Positions 19,076-28,218 of a stretch of DNA of 64,000 bases are shown here, in pieces. Both the position numbers and the translations under genes were made by a program. Each line of letters starts with the position of its first letter. Within the stretch, counting starts at the first letter, position 1. The stretch spans positions 2,904,164-2,968,163 of the forward strand of contig NZ_CP063356.1 of assembly GCF_001866075.3 (NCBI RefSeq). Direction: 5' to 3'. The notes under the pieces are model-generated. The model saw nothing but the letters and a program-made list of their open reading frames with translations. It searched no databases and was not told the DNA's origin. The DNA is from Anaerobacillus isosaccharinicus (GTDB lineage Bacteria; Bacillota; Bacilli; Bacillales; Anaerobacillaceae).

Positions 19076-19363
19076 TTGGACTATATCATCTTGACAATCA
19101 TTGGAGGTTCCATCCTATTTTTTTTCTTTTATTTTTTGCCATTAAAAATAACAATACTCCAGAAAGTAAATTTAGTAGTTTTAGCCATTATTCTTTCGTA
19201 TTTGTTTTTATTTTTAAAATCCCAGTTAATCTTATGGCAAGCAATCGCCATTTTATTATTAGTACTTACATTAGCAACATATCGTTTTCTCCACAACGAT
19301 GGTCCATCAGCAATGGTGGAATTATCGATGAATGTGGAGGGGGAGGAAGAAAATTTTATTTAA
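19076..19363 (+). CDS. Small integral membrane protein, unknown
   Basis: TTG 19076 follows TAGGGGGTG at proper spacing and gives 95 residues; an earlier TTG at 19058 overlaps the ribosome site. Three hydrophobic segments (about 2-23, 27-46, 50-68) are followed by a short acidic tail (SMNVEGEEENFI). It has its own terminator at 19384. I do not recognise the family. The position just upstream of the comC region could link it to the pilus locus, but nothing in the sequence shows this. Confidence 0.6.
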   Translation: MDYIILTIIGGSILFFFFYFLPLKITILQKVNLVVLAIILSYLFLFLKSQLILWQAIAILLLVLTLATYRFLHNDGPSAMVELSMNVEGEEENFI

Positions 19364-19383
19364 TTTCATAGTGTTAATTTCTC

Positions 19384-19420
19384 AAACGAGGGTATTCATA
19401 ATCGAATACCCTCGTTTTTG
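19384..19420 (+). terminator. Terminator of the small membrane protein gene
   Basis: AACGAGGGTATTC / GAATACCCTCGTT with loop ATAATC and a T run. Confidence 0.92.
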
Positions 19421-19493
19421 TTAGGAAAATCTTAATAAATCTATTCATTTAATAAGGCTATATATATAGTATAATAAAAATATATGTCCAATA

Positions 19494-19763
19494 ATGGAAA
19501 TCGGCCAGCCTACCCTGAAAGGTGATGGTGGTAATCCCTTTAGCAGTACTGATACAGGTTTTCGAGCTCTTAGTAGTTACCTTTATAAAGTAAAGGATTT
19601 TAACTACGAAGTTAGATACAATGTATCTAATGGTTATGAAATTAGATTACATAATGCGAACACTATTCTTGGTAATAACACAACTACCTATACAGAAACA
19701 CACCTCATATACTTTCACAATTTAAAGATACACCTTAATAATTTAAAATTAAAGAAGGGATAA
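19494..19763 (+). CDS. Uncertain ORF, possibly a gene fragment
   Basis: An 89-codon frame with no visible ribosome site before its ATG. The segment FRALSSYLYKVKDFNYEVRY looks like folded beta-rich protein, but the C-terminal part is low in complexity. It ends three bases before the comC start, whose Shine-Dalgarno site is inside its end. It could be the remnant of a pilin-like or other gene of a degraded pilus operon, or a non-coding frame. The identity is unknown. Confidence 0.3.
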   Translation: MEIGQPTLKGDGGNPFSSTDTGFRALSSYLYKVKDFNYEVRYNVSNGYEIRLHNANTILGNNTTTYTETHLIYFHNLKIHLNNLKLKKG

Positions 19764-19765
19764 GT

Positions 19766-20530
19766 ATGTTAATTATAAGGCTTGTTTATCTTTACACATT
19801 CACCCTTGGTCTCATCCTAGGGTCTTTTTACAACGTCGTTGGTTTGCGGGTGCCCAATAATCAATCGATTACTCGGCCGCGCTCCCATTGTACAAAGTGC
19901 AAACGAACGTTAGCAGCTTTGGAACTAGTTCCAGTTTTTTCGTACCTCATCCAAAAGGGGAAATGCAAAGGCTGTGGGACGAAGATTTCGGCTATTTATC
20001 CGACTATAGAGGCTACAACTGGACTCTTATTTGTCTATGCTTTCTATCACTTTGGGTTCTCATGGGAAACGATTGTTGCCTTTGTTTTTATATCATTGCT
20101 TGTTATCATTTTTGTATCGGACATTCACTACATGATCATTCCTGATAAAGTCTTACTTTTCTTTGCGCCAATTCTTTTACTAATGCGCTATACTCTCGCT
20201 CCTATCGATCCTTGGTGGGATCCATTACTAGGTGCTGTGATTGGTTTTTCTTTGCTTCTAGCAATTGCAATTATTAGTAACGGTGGTATGGGTGGTGGGG
20301 ATATTAAGTTATTTGCGGTGATCGGGATTGTTCTTGGCTGGAAAGGAGTTTTACTAGCATTTTTTTTCTCTACACTCCTAGGAGCGGTTATTGGTATAAT
20401 AGGTTTAAGGCTCGGAAAAATGAGACGAGGAGAGCCAATTCCGTTTGGTCCATACATTGTAGCCGGAACTCTCCTAACCTACTTTTTTGAAAATCCGATT
20501 TTAGCATGGTACTGGAACCTATTTTTATAA
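19766..20530 (+). CDS. comC: Prepilin peptidase / N-methyltransferase
   Basis: The 254-residue membrane enzyme cleaves and methylates type IV prepilins and competence pseudopilins. The N-terminal methyltransferase-type loop has two CxxC pairs (CTKCKRTL and CKGCGTKIS). The two catalytic aspartates are in SDIHYMIIPD and MGGGDIKL. About seven membrane segments follow. The position before spoIIB is that of B. subtilis comC. AAGAAGGGATAAGT precedes the start. The pilus genes often linked to it are missing here; only a fragment follows. Confidence 0.95.
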   Translation: MLIIRLVYLYTFTLGLILGSFYNVVGLRVPNNQSITRPRSHCTKCKRTLAALELVPVFSYLIQKGKCKGCGTKISAIYPTIEATTGLLFVYAFYHFGFSWETIVAFVFISLLVIIFVSDIHYMIIPDKVLLFFAPILLLMRYTLAPIDPWWDPLLGAVIGFSLLLAIAIISNGGMGGGDIKLFAVIGIVLGWKGVLLAFFFSTLLGAVIGIIGLRLGKMRRGEPIPFGPYIVAGTLLTYFFENPILAWYWNLFL

Positions 20531-20597
20531 TGGGAATGTAATAAATAAAAGCTATGAAGCAATCCTTTCAATAGATTTATTTTTTACATTCTACATT
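20531..20597. repeat. Degenerate heptad element R5 (after comC)
   Basis: A weak left arm (GGGAATGTAATAAATAAAA), a centre GCTATGAAGC at 20551-20560 and a right arm TTTTACATTCTACATT (20582-20597). It begins right at the comC stop and ends where the downstream gene fragment begins. Confidence 0.65.
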
Positions 20598-20811
20598 AAA
20601 AAGCGCTCAAAGAATTGTTAGTATTGATAGCATTTCTTTTGTGGGAAATAATGAAATGATTATGGTTGATGACGAATTACAAAGTCTTGAGTTTCTAGTT
20701 TCCGTCACTACCTTTTACTACCTAGAATTAGCAGACTTACGTGATGAACTCCCAAAAGTTGTTCATCCAAAACCAAGCGAGAAAAAAATCCACTACACAC
20801 GAATTAATTAA
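20598..20811 (+). pseudogene. 3' fragment of a gene, possibly PilO-like
   Basis: The frame is open from the edge of R5 to TAA at 20809-20811, about 70 codons, with no ribosome site or convincing start. The text includes RIVSIDSISFVG, then LEFLVSVTTFYYLELADL and DELPKVVHPKPSEK. This resembles the C-terminal beta-alpha-beta end of PilO-type pilus assembly proteins, a tentative match made by eye. It has a proper terminator. It is best read as the tail of a lost operon (pilMNO type) removed by a deletion that ended at R5. Confidence 0.45.
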
Positions 20812-20844
20812 CAAGACTGGCAAAAAAGTCTTGTTCTTTTTTTT
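20810..20844 (+). terminator. Terminator after the gene fragment
   Basis: AACAAGACT / AGTCTTGTT followed by eight T. A preserved terminator supports the idea that the fragment was the end of a real operon. Confidence 0.85.
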
Positions 20845-20897
20845 AGCCACTATGATAACCTATAATAGAGTATAAAGTTAAGCTCAAAGCATCTCTC

Positions 20898-21015
20898 TCA
20901 AATCAAACCAAAGCACTACCCACACAACTCTAAACTCTACACTCAAAAACCACATCTCTGAACCACTCTCAAAAAATTCTACATTCTACATTCTAAATTT
21001 TACATTTTACATTAC
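20898..21015. repeat. Heptad repeat R6 (inverted version of R3 layout)
   Basis: AAGCACTACCCACACAACTC at 20910 is the inverted counterpart of the R3 segment TTGAGTGGGCAGCGCTT. It is followed by class B units (CTCTAAA, CTCTACA) at 20925-20944. A spacer and then five class A units (TTCTACA, TTCTACA, TTCTAAA, TTTTACA, TTTTACA) at 20977-21013 end one base before the IS target duplication. Confidence 0.8.
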
Positions 21016-21022
21016 ATAATTA

Positions 21023-22552
21023 CTCAACTTTCGCAGAGTGAAATCGGCAAATAAGCCTTGATATAATTAGGTAGGCCTGAGATCCACTGCTCCAGTTGAC
21101 TTTGTATTAACTTTTTGATTTTCTTATTTGTTTGTTCAAGCGCATCTTGAAGAAGCTCGATTAGCTGCTGTAAAGCAACAGCCCAATCAAGTTCATTGAC
21201 TTCGTCACATAGCTCGTAAAAAAGACCTCCAATCGTACGTTGGTCGGTGTTACAGCGGTTTTGCCAAGATAGCACGATAAAACGAGCAAAGACAATAGTT
21301 GTATGGCTTATAAGCGCATCATATGAACGGCTTTGAAACTCTTTTTCAAGTTTTAAGAGTGATTTGGCCGTCTTAAAGAAAACCTCAATATCCCAACGCA
21401 TTCCATAGATTCGAACGATTTCTTGTTCGGAAAGAGTGCGATCGGTGCTGAGGATGGCTAGCCATTCGCTTTTCTTGTTTCTATTTCGAATAAATACAAC
21501 TTTAATTGGTGTTCCATTAGCCATAGTTGTATGAATGGAACGAAGTATTCCTTTCCTTGATTGAACGGGTCCAGCTAGGCGGTAAAGCTGTTTTAATGAA
21601 ACCATTTCTCCGCTTACGTTGTAACGCTGTTTTGTTTCTTTGACCATGCCAATCACGTCTAATCCTTGATCAACAATGTTTTTGACAAGTGGTGGCAAAG
21701 TAAACCAAGAATCCATGAGGACATAACTGGCTTCTATTCCACTATCTAACGCACGTCTGATCATGTCTGGGATTTGTTCAGGCAAAGTTTGTAGGGCATT
21801 TTCCCGACGTTTATAACCGCATGTGCGTTTGTCTATATGTTCGGAGATTCCATTGATTTGTGACGTTTTGGAACTGACCAAGGAAAAGTCAATCGGCATA
21901 AATGTATGCCCGTCAGACCACCCCATAGTCAACATACGGAACCCCTTATAGAAACGCATTTTAAGAGAGGCATGGTCAAAACAACGTGCAAGTAATTCAA
22001 CCTTTTTACTACGATTTCGATCATAAGCAGAATCATCAAAAACGAACACTTTTGGACGACTTTTGTCAGTAAGGCGACTCACTTTCTTAATTGTAAAGGT
22101 GCTTAATAGCAGTAAGAAACGGCGCCAATTAAATGTTGATTGATTTAAAAAACGATAGACAGAATCCTTGGCAGGAAACTTATCTGCCTTCTTTGAATCA
22201 AGAAGGGTGTACCAATTTTTATGTTGAAATATCAAACAAAAAATGAGTTGAAATAAGTAAGAACAGCTGAAACCAAAGGACTTTTTAATTCCAGCCTTGC
22301 GTAGATGTTTAGACATTTCCAGCTCAGAAAAAACAGAATCAAGTTCATTTGGCAGTTGATTGTATTGGCTATTTTGGTCTATCATATAGGGAGCACCTCT
22401 TCTGTATGGTAGTGTTTTCTAGTCAATTACACTATACCAAAAGAACGAGGTGTTTTTCATTTTTCATTAACATTGTCAAGTAACATAATGAAAAGGCCGC
22501 AGGCCTTTAACAATCAACGTGGATCACCTACTTTATTGGTGCGAAAGTTGAG
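21023..22552 (-). mobile_element. Complete IS4-family insertion sequence with 13-bp terminal inverted repeats and 7-bp target duplication
   Basis: The ends CTCAACTTTCGCA (21023-21035) and TGCGAAAGTTGAG (22540-22552) are perfect inverted repeats. The flanks ATAATTA at 21016-21022 and 22553-22559 are a 7-bp direct repeat, the signature of a transposition event. The element is about 1.53 kb and carries one intact transposase on the minus strand. A hairpin AAAGGCC/GGCCTTT (22492-22508) lies upstream of the transposase and may block outside transcription. It sits between the pilus remnant and spoIIB. Confidence 0.93.
21024..22385 (-). CDS. IS4-family DDE transposase
   Basis: 453 residues. The DDE residues are recognisable: FVFDDSAYDRN (about 115), VLMDSWFTLPP (about 222), and the IS4 signature Y-x2-R-x3-E-x6-K in YGMRWDIEVFFKTAKSLLK (about 328-346). 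The N-terminal region has the usual IS4 DNA-binding stretch (DSVYRFLNQSTFNWRRFL). The frame is intact and its C-terminal stop overlaps the left inverted repeat, so the element is probably active or recently so. Confidence 0.95.
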   Translation of the reverse strand: MIDQNSQYNQLPNELDSVFSELEMSKHLRKAGIKKSFGFSCSYLFQLIFCLIFQHKNWYTLLDSKKADKFPAKDSVYRFLNQSTFNWRRFLLLLSTFTIKKVSRLTDKSRPKVFVFDDSAYDRNRSKKVELLARCFDHASLKMRFYKGFRMLTMGWSDGHTFMPIDFSLVSSKTSQINGISEHIDKRTCGYKRRENALQTLPEQIPDMIRRALDSGIEASYVLMDSWFTLPPLVKNIVDQGLDVIGMVKETKQRYNVSGEMVSLKQLYRLAGPVQSRKGILRSIHTTMANGTPIKVVFIRNRNKKSEWLAILSTDRTLSEQEIVRIYGMRWDIEVFFKTAKSLLKLEKEFQSRSYDALISHTTIVFARFIVLSWQNRCNTDQRTIGGLFYELCDEVNELDWAVALQQLIELLQDALEQTNKKIKKLIQSQLEQWISGLPNYIKAYLPISLCES

Positions 22553-22631
22553 ATAATTAGTTCTAGTTCTATCTATCAATTCATATTAATAGACTATAGT
22601 AAATCGAAAAATAGAGAGGAGCTGGCAAGGG

Positions 22632-23735
22632 ATGGATAATACGAAGAAGAATGACCGGCGAATTTCAATTGTGTTAAATGGCCAAGAAAAAGTATATGAA
22701 GAGCTCAAGAAGGACAAGCAAAGTTACGATGAGTTATTAAACGCGGAAATTTCTGCTACTACGGAAGAAGAACAGCAGTCTGAGGAGTTCGATTGGATCC
22801 TTTCAGAGCCGTCAACGAAGCAACCCTCACGAAAGGTTGTCGATTTAGGAGAGCGCCGTCGAGATAAACAGAAGCTAGGTGGTCCTTTTTGGGACGATGG
22901 GAAAAGTGAGGACTCTCCAAAGCTTCCACATATAAAAAGAAAAAAGAATCGTAGATTTGATTTCAGTTCCTTGCCATTAGGTCTTATTGGAATTATCATG
23001 TCTGCAATTATTGTAGGAGTTAGTTTTGGGTTTATGATGCTAACCATTTTCACTGGGGAAAAAGTTGATCCAGTAATTGTAGATCGCCCACTACAAACAG
23101 CTACTCCAACTGATATTCCAGTGACAGTTACACCTGGCCAAGTTCCAATACTAGGTGTAGAAGTTGTACAAGGCGGTGCTTTTTCTTTAGCGACTAAAGG
23201 AGAAGAGGTCGCTACAGCTATAAAAGATCAAGGTTTTGCAGCAGCCATAACGAGTGGCACTGAACCAGTATTTTTATTTATTGGTCTTGGTTTAGACAAA
23301 GAACAGGCAAATGTTGTCGCGAGTAAATATAAAGATAGTGGGCAAGAGGTTTATTTAAAACCTTATGCCGTTACTGCAACAGGCACGGTTGAAACTCAAG
23401 ATCAAGCCCTTTATTTAGAAACTGCCGTAGATGTATATCAACAGCTAACACTTTTAGCGGTTAACGGTTTAGCTAATGGAGGCTCCTTATTAACCGAAGA
23501 AACATTGACTGAGTTAACATCCTCCTTTGAGAAATTAATCTCAATTGGTGATCCATTTACGAATAACCAAACTCAACAATTAAAAGCGATGGCATTTCAG
23601 GACAACCTAACTAGTGCTTACCAGGAAGTCAACAACTTTGCTATTTCTAAAGAAGAAGCTACACTTTGGCAAGTCCAACAACATCTATTAAATGGATTAA
23701 TATCTTATGAAGAGCTTACAAAAACATTTAACTAA
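22632..23735 (+). CDS. spoIIB: Stage II sporulation protein B (SPOR-domain septal protein)
   Basis: SpoIIB acts at the sporulation septum in septal peptidoglycan thinning and in placing SpoIIDMP. The 367 residues have a cytoplasmic acidic/basic N-terminus, one membrane segment (about 116-140, LGLIGIIMSAIIVGVSFGFM), and an external part with a SPOR-like domain (GGAFSLATKGEEVATAIKDQ). The gene lies between comC and maf as in B. subtilis. GAGAGGAGCTGG precedes the ATG. The IS insertion upstream lies outside the coding region and leaves about 70 bases of native leader. Confidence 0.9.
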   Translation: MDNTKKNDRRISIVLNGQEKVYEELKKDKQSYDELLNAEISATTEEEQQSEEFDWILSEPSTKQPSRKVVDLGERRRDKQKLGGPFWDDGKSEDSPKLPHIKRKKNRRFDFSSLPLGLIGIIMSAIIVGVSFGFMMLTIFTGEKVDPVIVDRPLQTATPTDIPVTVTPGQVPILGVEVVQGGAFSLATKGEEVATAIKDQGFAAAITSGTEPVFLFIGLGLDKEQANVVASKYKDSGQEVYLKPYAVTATGTVETQDQALYLETAVDVYQQLTLLAVNGLANGGSLLTEETLTELTSSFEKLISIGDPFTNNQTQQLKAMAFQDNLTSAYQEVNNFAISKEEATLWQVQQHLLNGLISYEELTKTFN

Positions 23736-23788
23736 AAACAAAGATCTTGTTAGTCTCTTTTTCCTGTTGCAATTTCATAAATCGATTA

Positions 23789-23817
23789 GGGCAAACTCAA
23801 ATGGGTTTGCTTTTTTA
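23789..23817 (+). terminator. Terminator of spoIIB
   Basis: GGCAAAC / GTTTGC hairpin followed by six T. Confidence 0.85.
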
Positions 23818-23989
23818 TCGTAACTGCCTCTCAAATTCATTTTGAAAATGTAATTGAGTTATAGATAAGCAAGAGGAGTTTTAATTAAAAACGAATTATA
23901 CTTTGACATTTCCAATATTACAATTTATAACTAGAGATGATGTACATACTATAGAGAAAAAAGTTTAGATGAGAGATGGAGGTCTACAT

Positions 23990-25408
23990 ATGTCACAGGT
24001 TCGAATTGAACGTGATTTAATGGGAGAAAAGGAAATACCTCAAGATGCTTACTATGGAATTCAAACGGCTCGGGCGATTGAAAACTTCCCGATTACTGGA
24101 ATTCCACCTCACCGTGAATTAATTCGCGCATTCGCTTATGTAAAGAAAGCTGCTGCAATGGCAAACAGCGATGTTGGAGGACTTAACAAAAAAATTGCGA
24201 ACGCTATCGTTAAAGCAAGTGATGAAATAATCGAGGGAAAGCTTATCGATCAGTTTGTCGTTGATTCAATTCAAGGTGGGGCAGGAACTTCTTTTAATAT
24301 GAATGCAAATGAAGTCATCGCAAATCGAGCCATTGAACTTCTTGGTGGGAATAAAGGTGACTATATGATGGTTAGCCCTAATACCCATGTTAATATGGCA
24401 CAATCAACGAACGATACGTTTCCAACAGCGATCCATATTGCCTGTCTACATTTGGCAAGAGGTTTAACTAGTTCGTTAGAACAACTAATTACTGCTATGG
24501 AAGTTAAGTCAAATGAATTTGATCAGGTTATTAAAATGGGACGAACTCATTTACAGGATGCAGTGCCGATCCGCCTTGGTCAAGAATTTGGTGCTTATAA
24601 GCGTGTGTTATCACGGGATCTTAATCGCATTAAAAATTCAGTTGATCATTTATATGAGATCAATATGGGGGCAACAGCTGTTGGTACTGGATTAAATGCG
24701 ATGCCAGAATACATCACACTAGTTGCAAAATACCTTGCAGAGCATACAAATATGCCGTTTAAAAATGCCGAAGATTTAGTTGATGCAACGCAAAATACTG
24801 ATGCTTACACAGAGCTTTCGAGCGCTCTAAAAATATTAGCAATTAACTTATCAAAAATTGCGAATGACTTAAGACTGATGAGCTCTGGTCCTCTTACTGG
24901 AATTAATGAAATCAATCTACCACCACGCCAAGCAGGATCCTCCATTATGCCTGGTAAAGTAAATCCGGTAATGGCTGAAGTGATTAACCAAATTGCGTTC
25001 CAAGTCATTGGAAATGATCATACAATTTCTCTTGCATCTGAAGCGGGACAATTAGAGCTAAACGTGATGGAACCTGTGTTAGTTTTTAACCTATTACAAT
25101 CACTGTCAATTCTCCAAAATGGAATGAAAGTGTTTAAAGACTTCTGCATCGAGGGTATAACAGCTAATATTGACCGATGTCGTGAACTTGTTGAACACAG
25201 TGTTGGAATCATTACCGCAATTAACCCTCATGTTGGTTATGAAGTGGCTGCTAGAATTGCAAAAGAAGCAATTCAAACAAAACGACCAGTACGAGAAATC
25301 TGTATTGAAAAAGGGATTTTGTCAGAAGAAGAATTAAATGTTATTTTAGATCCAAATGAAATGACCGCCCCAGGAATTGCCGGAGCAAATTTAATATTTG
25401 GAAAGTAA
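23990..25408 (+). CDS. aspA: Aspartate ammonia-lyase (aspartase)
   Basis: AspA reversibly deaminates L-aspartate to fumarate and ammonia. The start ATG 23990 follows GGAGGTCTACAT; an upstream in-frame ATG (23969) overlaps this site. The 472 residues show ERDLMGEKEIPQDAYYGIQT, the substrate loop SIMPGKVNPVMAEV and QSTNDTFPTAIHIA, which are typical of aspartase more than of fumarase. A TTGACA (23903) and TTATAA (23925) pair may be its promoter. In B. subtilis the gene is not between spoIIB and maf, so it is an insertion relative to that order. Confidence 0.95.
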   Translation: MSQVRIERDLMGEKEIPQDAYYGIQTARAIENFPITGIPPHRELIRAFAYVKKAAAMANSDVGGLNKKIANAIVKASDEIIEGKLIDQFVVDSIQGGAGTSFNMNANEVIANRAIELLGGNKGDYMMVSPNTHVNMAQSTNDTFPTAIHIACLHLARGLTSSLEQLITAMEVKSNEFDQVIKMGRTHLQDAVPIRLGQEFGAYKRVLSRDLNRIKNSVDHLYEINMGATAVGTGLNAMPEYITLVAKYLAEHTNMPFKNAEDLVDATQNTDAYTELSSALKILAINLSKIANDLRLMSSGPLTGINEINLPPRQAGSSIMPGKVNPVMAEVINQIAFQVIGNDHTISLASEAGQLELNVMEPVLVFNLLQSLSILQNGMKVFKDFCIEGITANIDRCRELVEHSVGIITAINPHVGYEVAARIAKEAIQTKRPVREICIEKGILSEEELNVILDPNEMTAPGIAGANLIFGK

Positions 25409-25621
25409 TTTTTAAGGAATGAAACAGATATAAGTATCATAACTCAATTAGTGAAACACAACGAATCGTATGTGTATAAACTTTATTGTGAAATTTTAAA
25501 AAAAGAATTGAAATTTTTGTAAGGATTTTGCTATTCTAAAAGTATCCTTTATCCAAAATTTCTTTTCTTTTTTTCTTATCTATAGGTACAGAATAAATGA
25601 TTTTGGTAAAGGAGAATCTTC

Positions 25622-26191
25622 GTGAAAAAACTCATTTTAGCCTCTGGCTCACCTCGCCGAAAACAGCTGCTAGAACAAGCGCAGCTTCAATTTTCAATTT
25701 CCACAAGCACTGTTGATGAAACGATTACCGAAACCCTAACTCCCAATCAAGTAGTAGAGCAACTCGCCTTTAAAAAAGCAAATGATGTCTTCAAACGTTT
25801 TGACGACTCAATAATTATTGGAGCAGATACAATTGTTTCTATAAATGGAACGATTTTAGGAAAGCCTACAAATGAGGAAGAATCTTTCCGTATGTTACAA
25901 CAATTATCGGGCAATGATCATGACGTTTACACGGGTGTGGCAATAGTTACCAAGGAGAAAACAGTTCTTTTTCATGAAAGAACTGTTGTATCCTTTTGGG
26001 AACTTACTGCAAAAGAAATTGAAGACTACATTGCAAGTGGCGAGCCTTTTGATAAAGCAGGCTCATATGGGATCCAAGGTTTAGGGGCGTTATTCGTAAA
26101 AAAAATCAATGGTGATTACTTCAACGTTGTTGGCTTACCGTTAGCGAGGACTGTGAGAGAGTTAAAAAACTTTCAAAATTGTAGTTCGTAA
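25622..26191 (+). CDS. maf: Maf family nucleoside triphosphate pyrophosphatase
   Basis: Maf proteins hydrolyse dTTP, UTP and modified nucleotides to monophosphates, and overexpression in Bacillus inhibits septation. The GTG start follows AAAGGAGAATCTTC. The 189 residues begin LILASGSPRRKQLLEQA, the signature motif, and continue with IIGADTIVSINGTILGKP and DKAGSYGIQGLGALFVKKI. It heads the maf-radC-mreBCD-minCD gene row that is conserved in Bacillus. Confidence 0.97.
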   Translation: MKKLILASGSPRRKQLLEQAQLQFSISTSTVDETITETLTPNQVVEQLAFKKANDVFKRFDDSIIIGADTIVSINGTILGKPTNEEESFRMLQQLSGNDHDVYTGVAIVTKEKTVLFHERTVVSFWELTAKEIEDYIASGEPFDKAGSYGIQGLGALFVKKINGDYFNVVGLPLARTVRELKNFQNCSS

Positions 26192-26193
26192 AC

Positions 26194-26223
26194 GGGAGAA
26201 GCTCGCCTTGCGTTGCTTCTCCC
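26194..26223 (+). other. Intercistronic hairpin maf-radC
   Basis: GGGAGAAGC (26194-26202) and GCTTCTCCC (26215-26223) are perfect 9-bp arms with a 12-base loop and no T run. It could be an mRNA processing or stability structure just upstream of the radC ribosome site. Confidence 0.6.
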
Positions 26224-26242
26224 AAATGAAAAAGGAGGAGTA

Positions 26243-26935
26243 ATGATGGAAGCAAAGCCATTAATGATTCGTGACGTACCAACTTGTGAAAGACCCAGGG
26301 AGCGACTGCTCAAAGAAGGAGCTCAAGTTTTGTCAAACCAAGAATTGATCGCAGTCATTCTTGGGACTGGTACAAAGCAGGAATCGGTCTTACAGCTATC
26401 AACAAGAATTTTGCACTATTTCCAAGGACTCAGGCTACTGAAAGATTCAACTGTAACTGAATTAAAGAAGATAAAAGGAATTGGCGATACAAAGGCTGTA
26501 CAATTATTAGCTGCACTTGAACTTGGGAGTCGGGTACATAAGCTACAAATCGAGGATCGGATTGTGATTCGTTCACCAGAGGATGTCTCTCGTTTTATGA
26601 TGGAAGAGATGCGCTTTTTAACACAAGAACACTTTGTAGCTCTTTACTTAAATACGAAAAATCACGTCATCCATAAAAAGACGATTTTTATCGGAAGCTT
26701 GAATGCATCGATCGTTCATCCAAGGGAAATTTACAAAGAAGCATTTCGCCACTCAGCAGCGTCAATCATTTGTCTTCATAATCACCCAAGTGGTGACCCG
26801 GCCCCAAGCAGAGAAGACATTGAAGTGACAAAGCGCCTCGTCGAAAGTGGTAAAGTCATTGGCATAGAACTACTCGACCATATCATCATCGGCGACCAAA
26901 AATTTACAAGCTTGAAGGAGAAAGGCTACGTATAA
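26243..26935 (+). CDS. radC: DNA repair protein RadC family (JAB/MPN domain)
   Basis: The start at ATG 26243 follows AAAGGAGGAG directly; a longer frame from 26213 has no ribosome site. The 230 residues contain a helix-hairpin-helix region (LKKIKGIGDTKAVQLLAALELG) and a JAB1/MPN metalloprotease-like site (CLHNHPSGDPAPSREDI) followed by LLDHIIIGDQKF. Despite the name, a repair role is doubtful in this family. Element R7 separates it from mreB. Confidence 0.95.
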   Translation: MMEAKPLMIRDVPTCERPRERLLKEGAQVLSNQELIAVILGTGTKQESVLQLSTRILHYFQGLRLLKDSTVTELKKIKGIGDTKAVQLLAALELGSRVHKLQIEDRIVIRSPEDVSRFMMEEMRFLTQEHFVALYLNTKNHVIHKKTIFIGSLNASIVHPREIYKEAFRHSAASIICLHNHPSGDPAPSREDIEVTKRLVESGKVIGIELLDHIIIGDQKFTSLKEKGYV

Positions 26936-27054
26936 ATATAAAATGCAAAATTTAGAATGTAGAATTGCGAAAGGGGTACAACGATGCATTTTTTCAGGGC
27001 TTCGTAGCACTGCTCACAACAATTTTACATTCTACATTTTACATCCTGCATTAA
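26936..27054. repeat. Heptad-armed palindromic element R7 (radC-mreB)
   Basis: The left arm 26936-26966 (TATAAAA, TGCAAAA, TTTAGAA, TGTAGAA), the centre GCTTCGTAGC at 26999-27008 and the right arm 27021-27053 (TTTTACA, TTCTACA, TTTTACA, TCCTGCA). It starts right after the radC stop; the mreB promoter-like TATAAT at 27083 lies just downstream. Confidence 0.83.
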
Positions 27055-27167
27055 ATAACTATCCTTTTTCATTTTTTTTGAGTATAATAAAGGTTATGGA
27101 TTTTCATTATTGCAACTAGAATTTACTTATTTTGCGGATACGCTTTCCATTGAAGGGAGATACATAG

Positions 27168-28205
27168 ATGTTTGGTGGTTTTTCGAAAGATTTAGGAATT
27201 GATTTAGGTACGGCTAACACGCTTGTATACGTGAAGGGGAAGGGAATTATCGTTCGTGAACCTTCAGTTGTAGCGATTAGAACAGATGCTGGAACTATTG
27301 AAGCAGTAGGAAATGATGCGAAAAACATGATTGGTCGTACACCAGGGAATATTGTGGCCGTTCGTCCGATGAAAGATGGTGTTATCGCTGATTTTGATAC
27401 GACAGCTACAATGATGAAATACTTTATTAGACAAGCACAACGATCACGTTCTATTTTTACACGAAAACCGAATGTAATGGTTTGTGTTCCATCCGGAATT
27501 ACGGCTGTTGAAAAAAGAGCGGTTGAAGATGCGACGAAGCAAGCAGGTGCACGAGAGGCATACACAATTGAAGAACCATTTGCAGCAGCAATTGGAGCTG
27601 ACCTACCTGTTTGGGAACCGACTGGTAGTATGGTTGTTGATATTGGAGGCGGGACGACAGAAGTAGCGATTATTTCCCTTGGGGGAATTGTAACTAGTCA
27701 GTCTATCCGTGTTGCTGGTGATGAAATGGATGATGCCATCATCCAATATATTAAGAAAATGTATAACTTAATGATTGGGGAGCGAACAGCTGAAGCGATT
27801 AAATTCGAAATCGGATCAGCAGGAATTCCTGAAGGTATTGAAGATATGGATATTCGTGGACGCGATTTAGTCACAGGTTTGCCTAAGACGATTACAATAA
27901 CAGCTCGAGAAATTGCGGAAGCACTTGATGATACTGTTAACACGATTATTGAGGCTGTGAAAAATACGTTAGAGAAGTCTCCACCGGAGCTTGCTGCTGA
28001 TATTATGGATCGTGGTATTGTTCTTACTGGTGGAGGTGCGTTATTACGTAACCTTGACCGTGTCCTTAGTGATGAAACTCATATGCCAGTATTAGTGGCT
28101 GAAAACCCATTAGATTGTGTTGCTTTAGGAACGGGAAGGGCGTTAGAGAACCTTCACTTATTCCGTTCGAAGGCAGGAATTACCGTTCGTTCAAATCGTA
28201 AGTAA
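27168..28205 (+). CDS. mreB: Rod shape-determining actin homologue MreB
   Basis: MreB filaments at the membrane guide the cell-wall elongation machinery. The 345 residues show the actin-fold phosphate-1 motif [19 protein letters not shown], phosphate-2 [18 protein letters not shown] and adenosine motif [23 protein letters not shown] precedes the ATG. TATAAT at 27083-27088 is a likely -10 box of its promoter. Confidence 0.99.
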   Translation: MFGGFSKDLGIDLGTANTLVYVKGKGIIVREPSVVAIRTDAGTIEAVGNDAKNMIGRTPGNIVAVRPMKDGVIADFDTTATMMKYFIRQAQRSRSIFTRKPNVMVCVPSGITAVEKRAVEDATKQAGAREAYTIEEPFAAAIGADLPVWEPTGSMVVDIGGGTTEVAIISLGGIVTSQSIRVAGDEMDDAIIQYIKKMYNLMIGERTAEAIKFEIGSAGIPEGIEDMDIRGRDLVTGLPKTITITAREIAEALDDTVNTIIEAVKNTLEKSPPELAADIMDRGIVLTGGGALLRNLDRVLSDETHMPVLVAENPLDCVALGTGRALENLHLFRSKAGITVRSNRK

Positions 28206-28218
28206 GTAGGTGTGATCA

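Noticed and set aside
19003-19371. 122-codon ORF overlapping the small membrane protein gene
   Set aside because: The overlapping frame from 19076 has a good ribosome site, three clear membrane segments and its own terminator; the longer frame is Ser/Phe-rich shadow.
23902-23931. Strong promoter claim for aspA
   Set aside because: TTGACA and TTATAA with a 16-bp spacer are seen, but AT-rich DNA yields such pairs often; kept only as a remark in the aspA entry.
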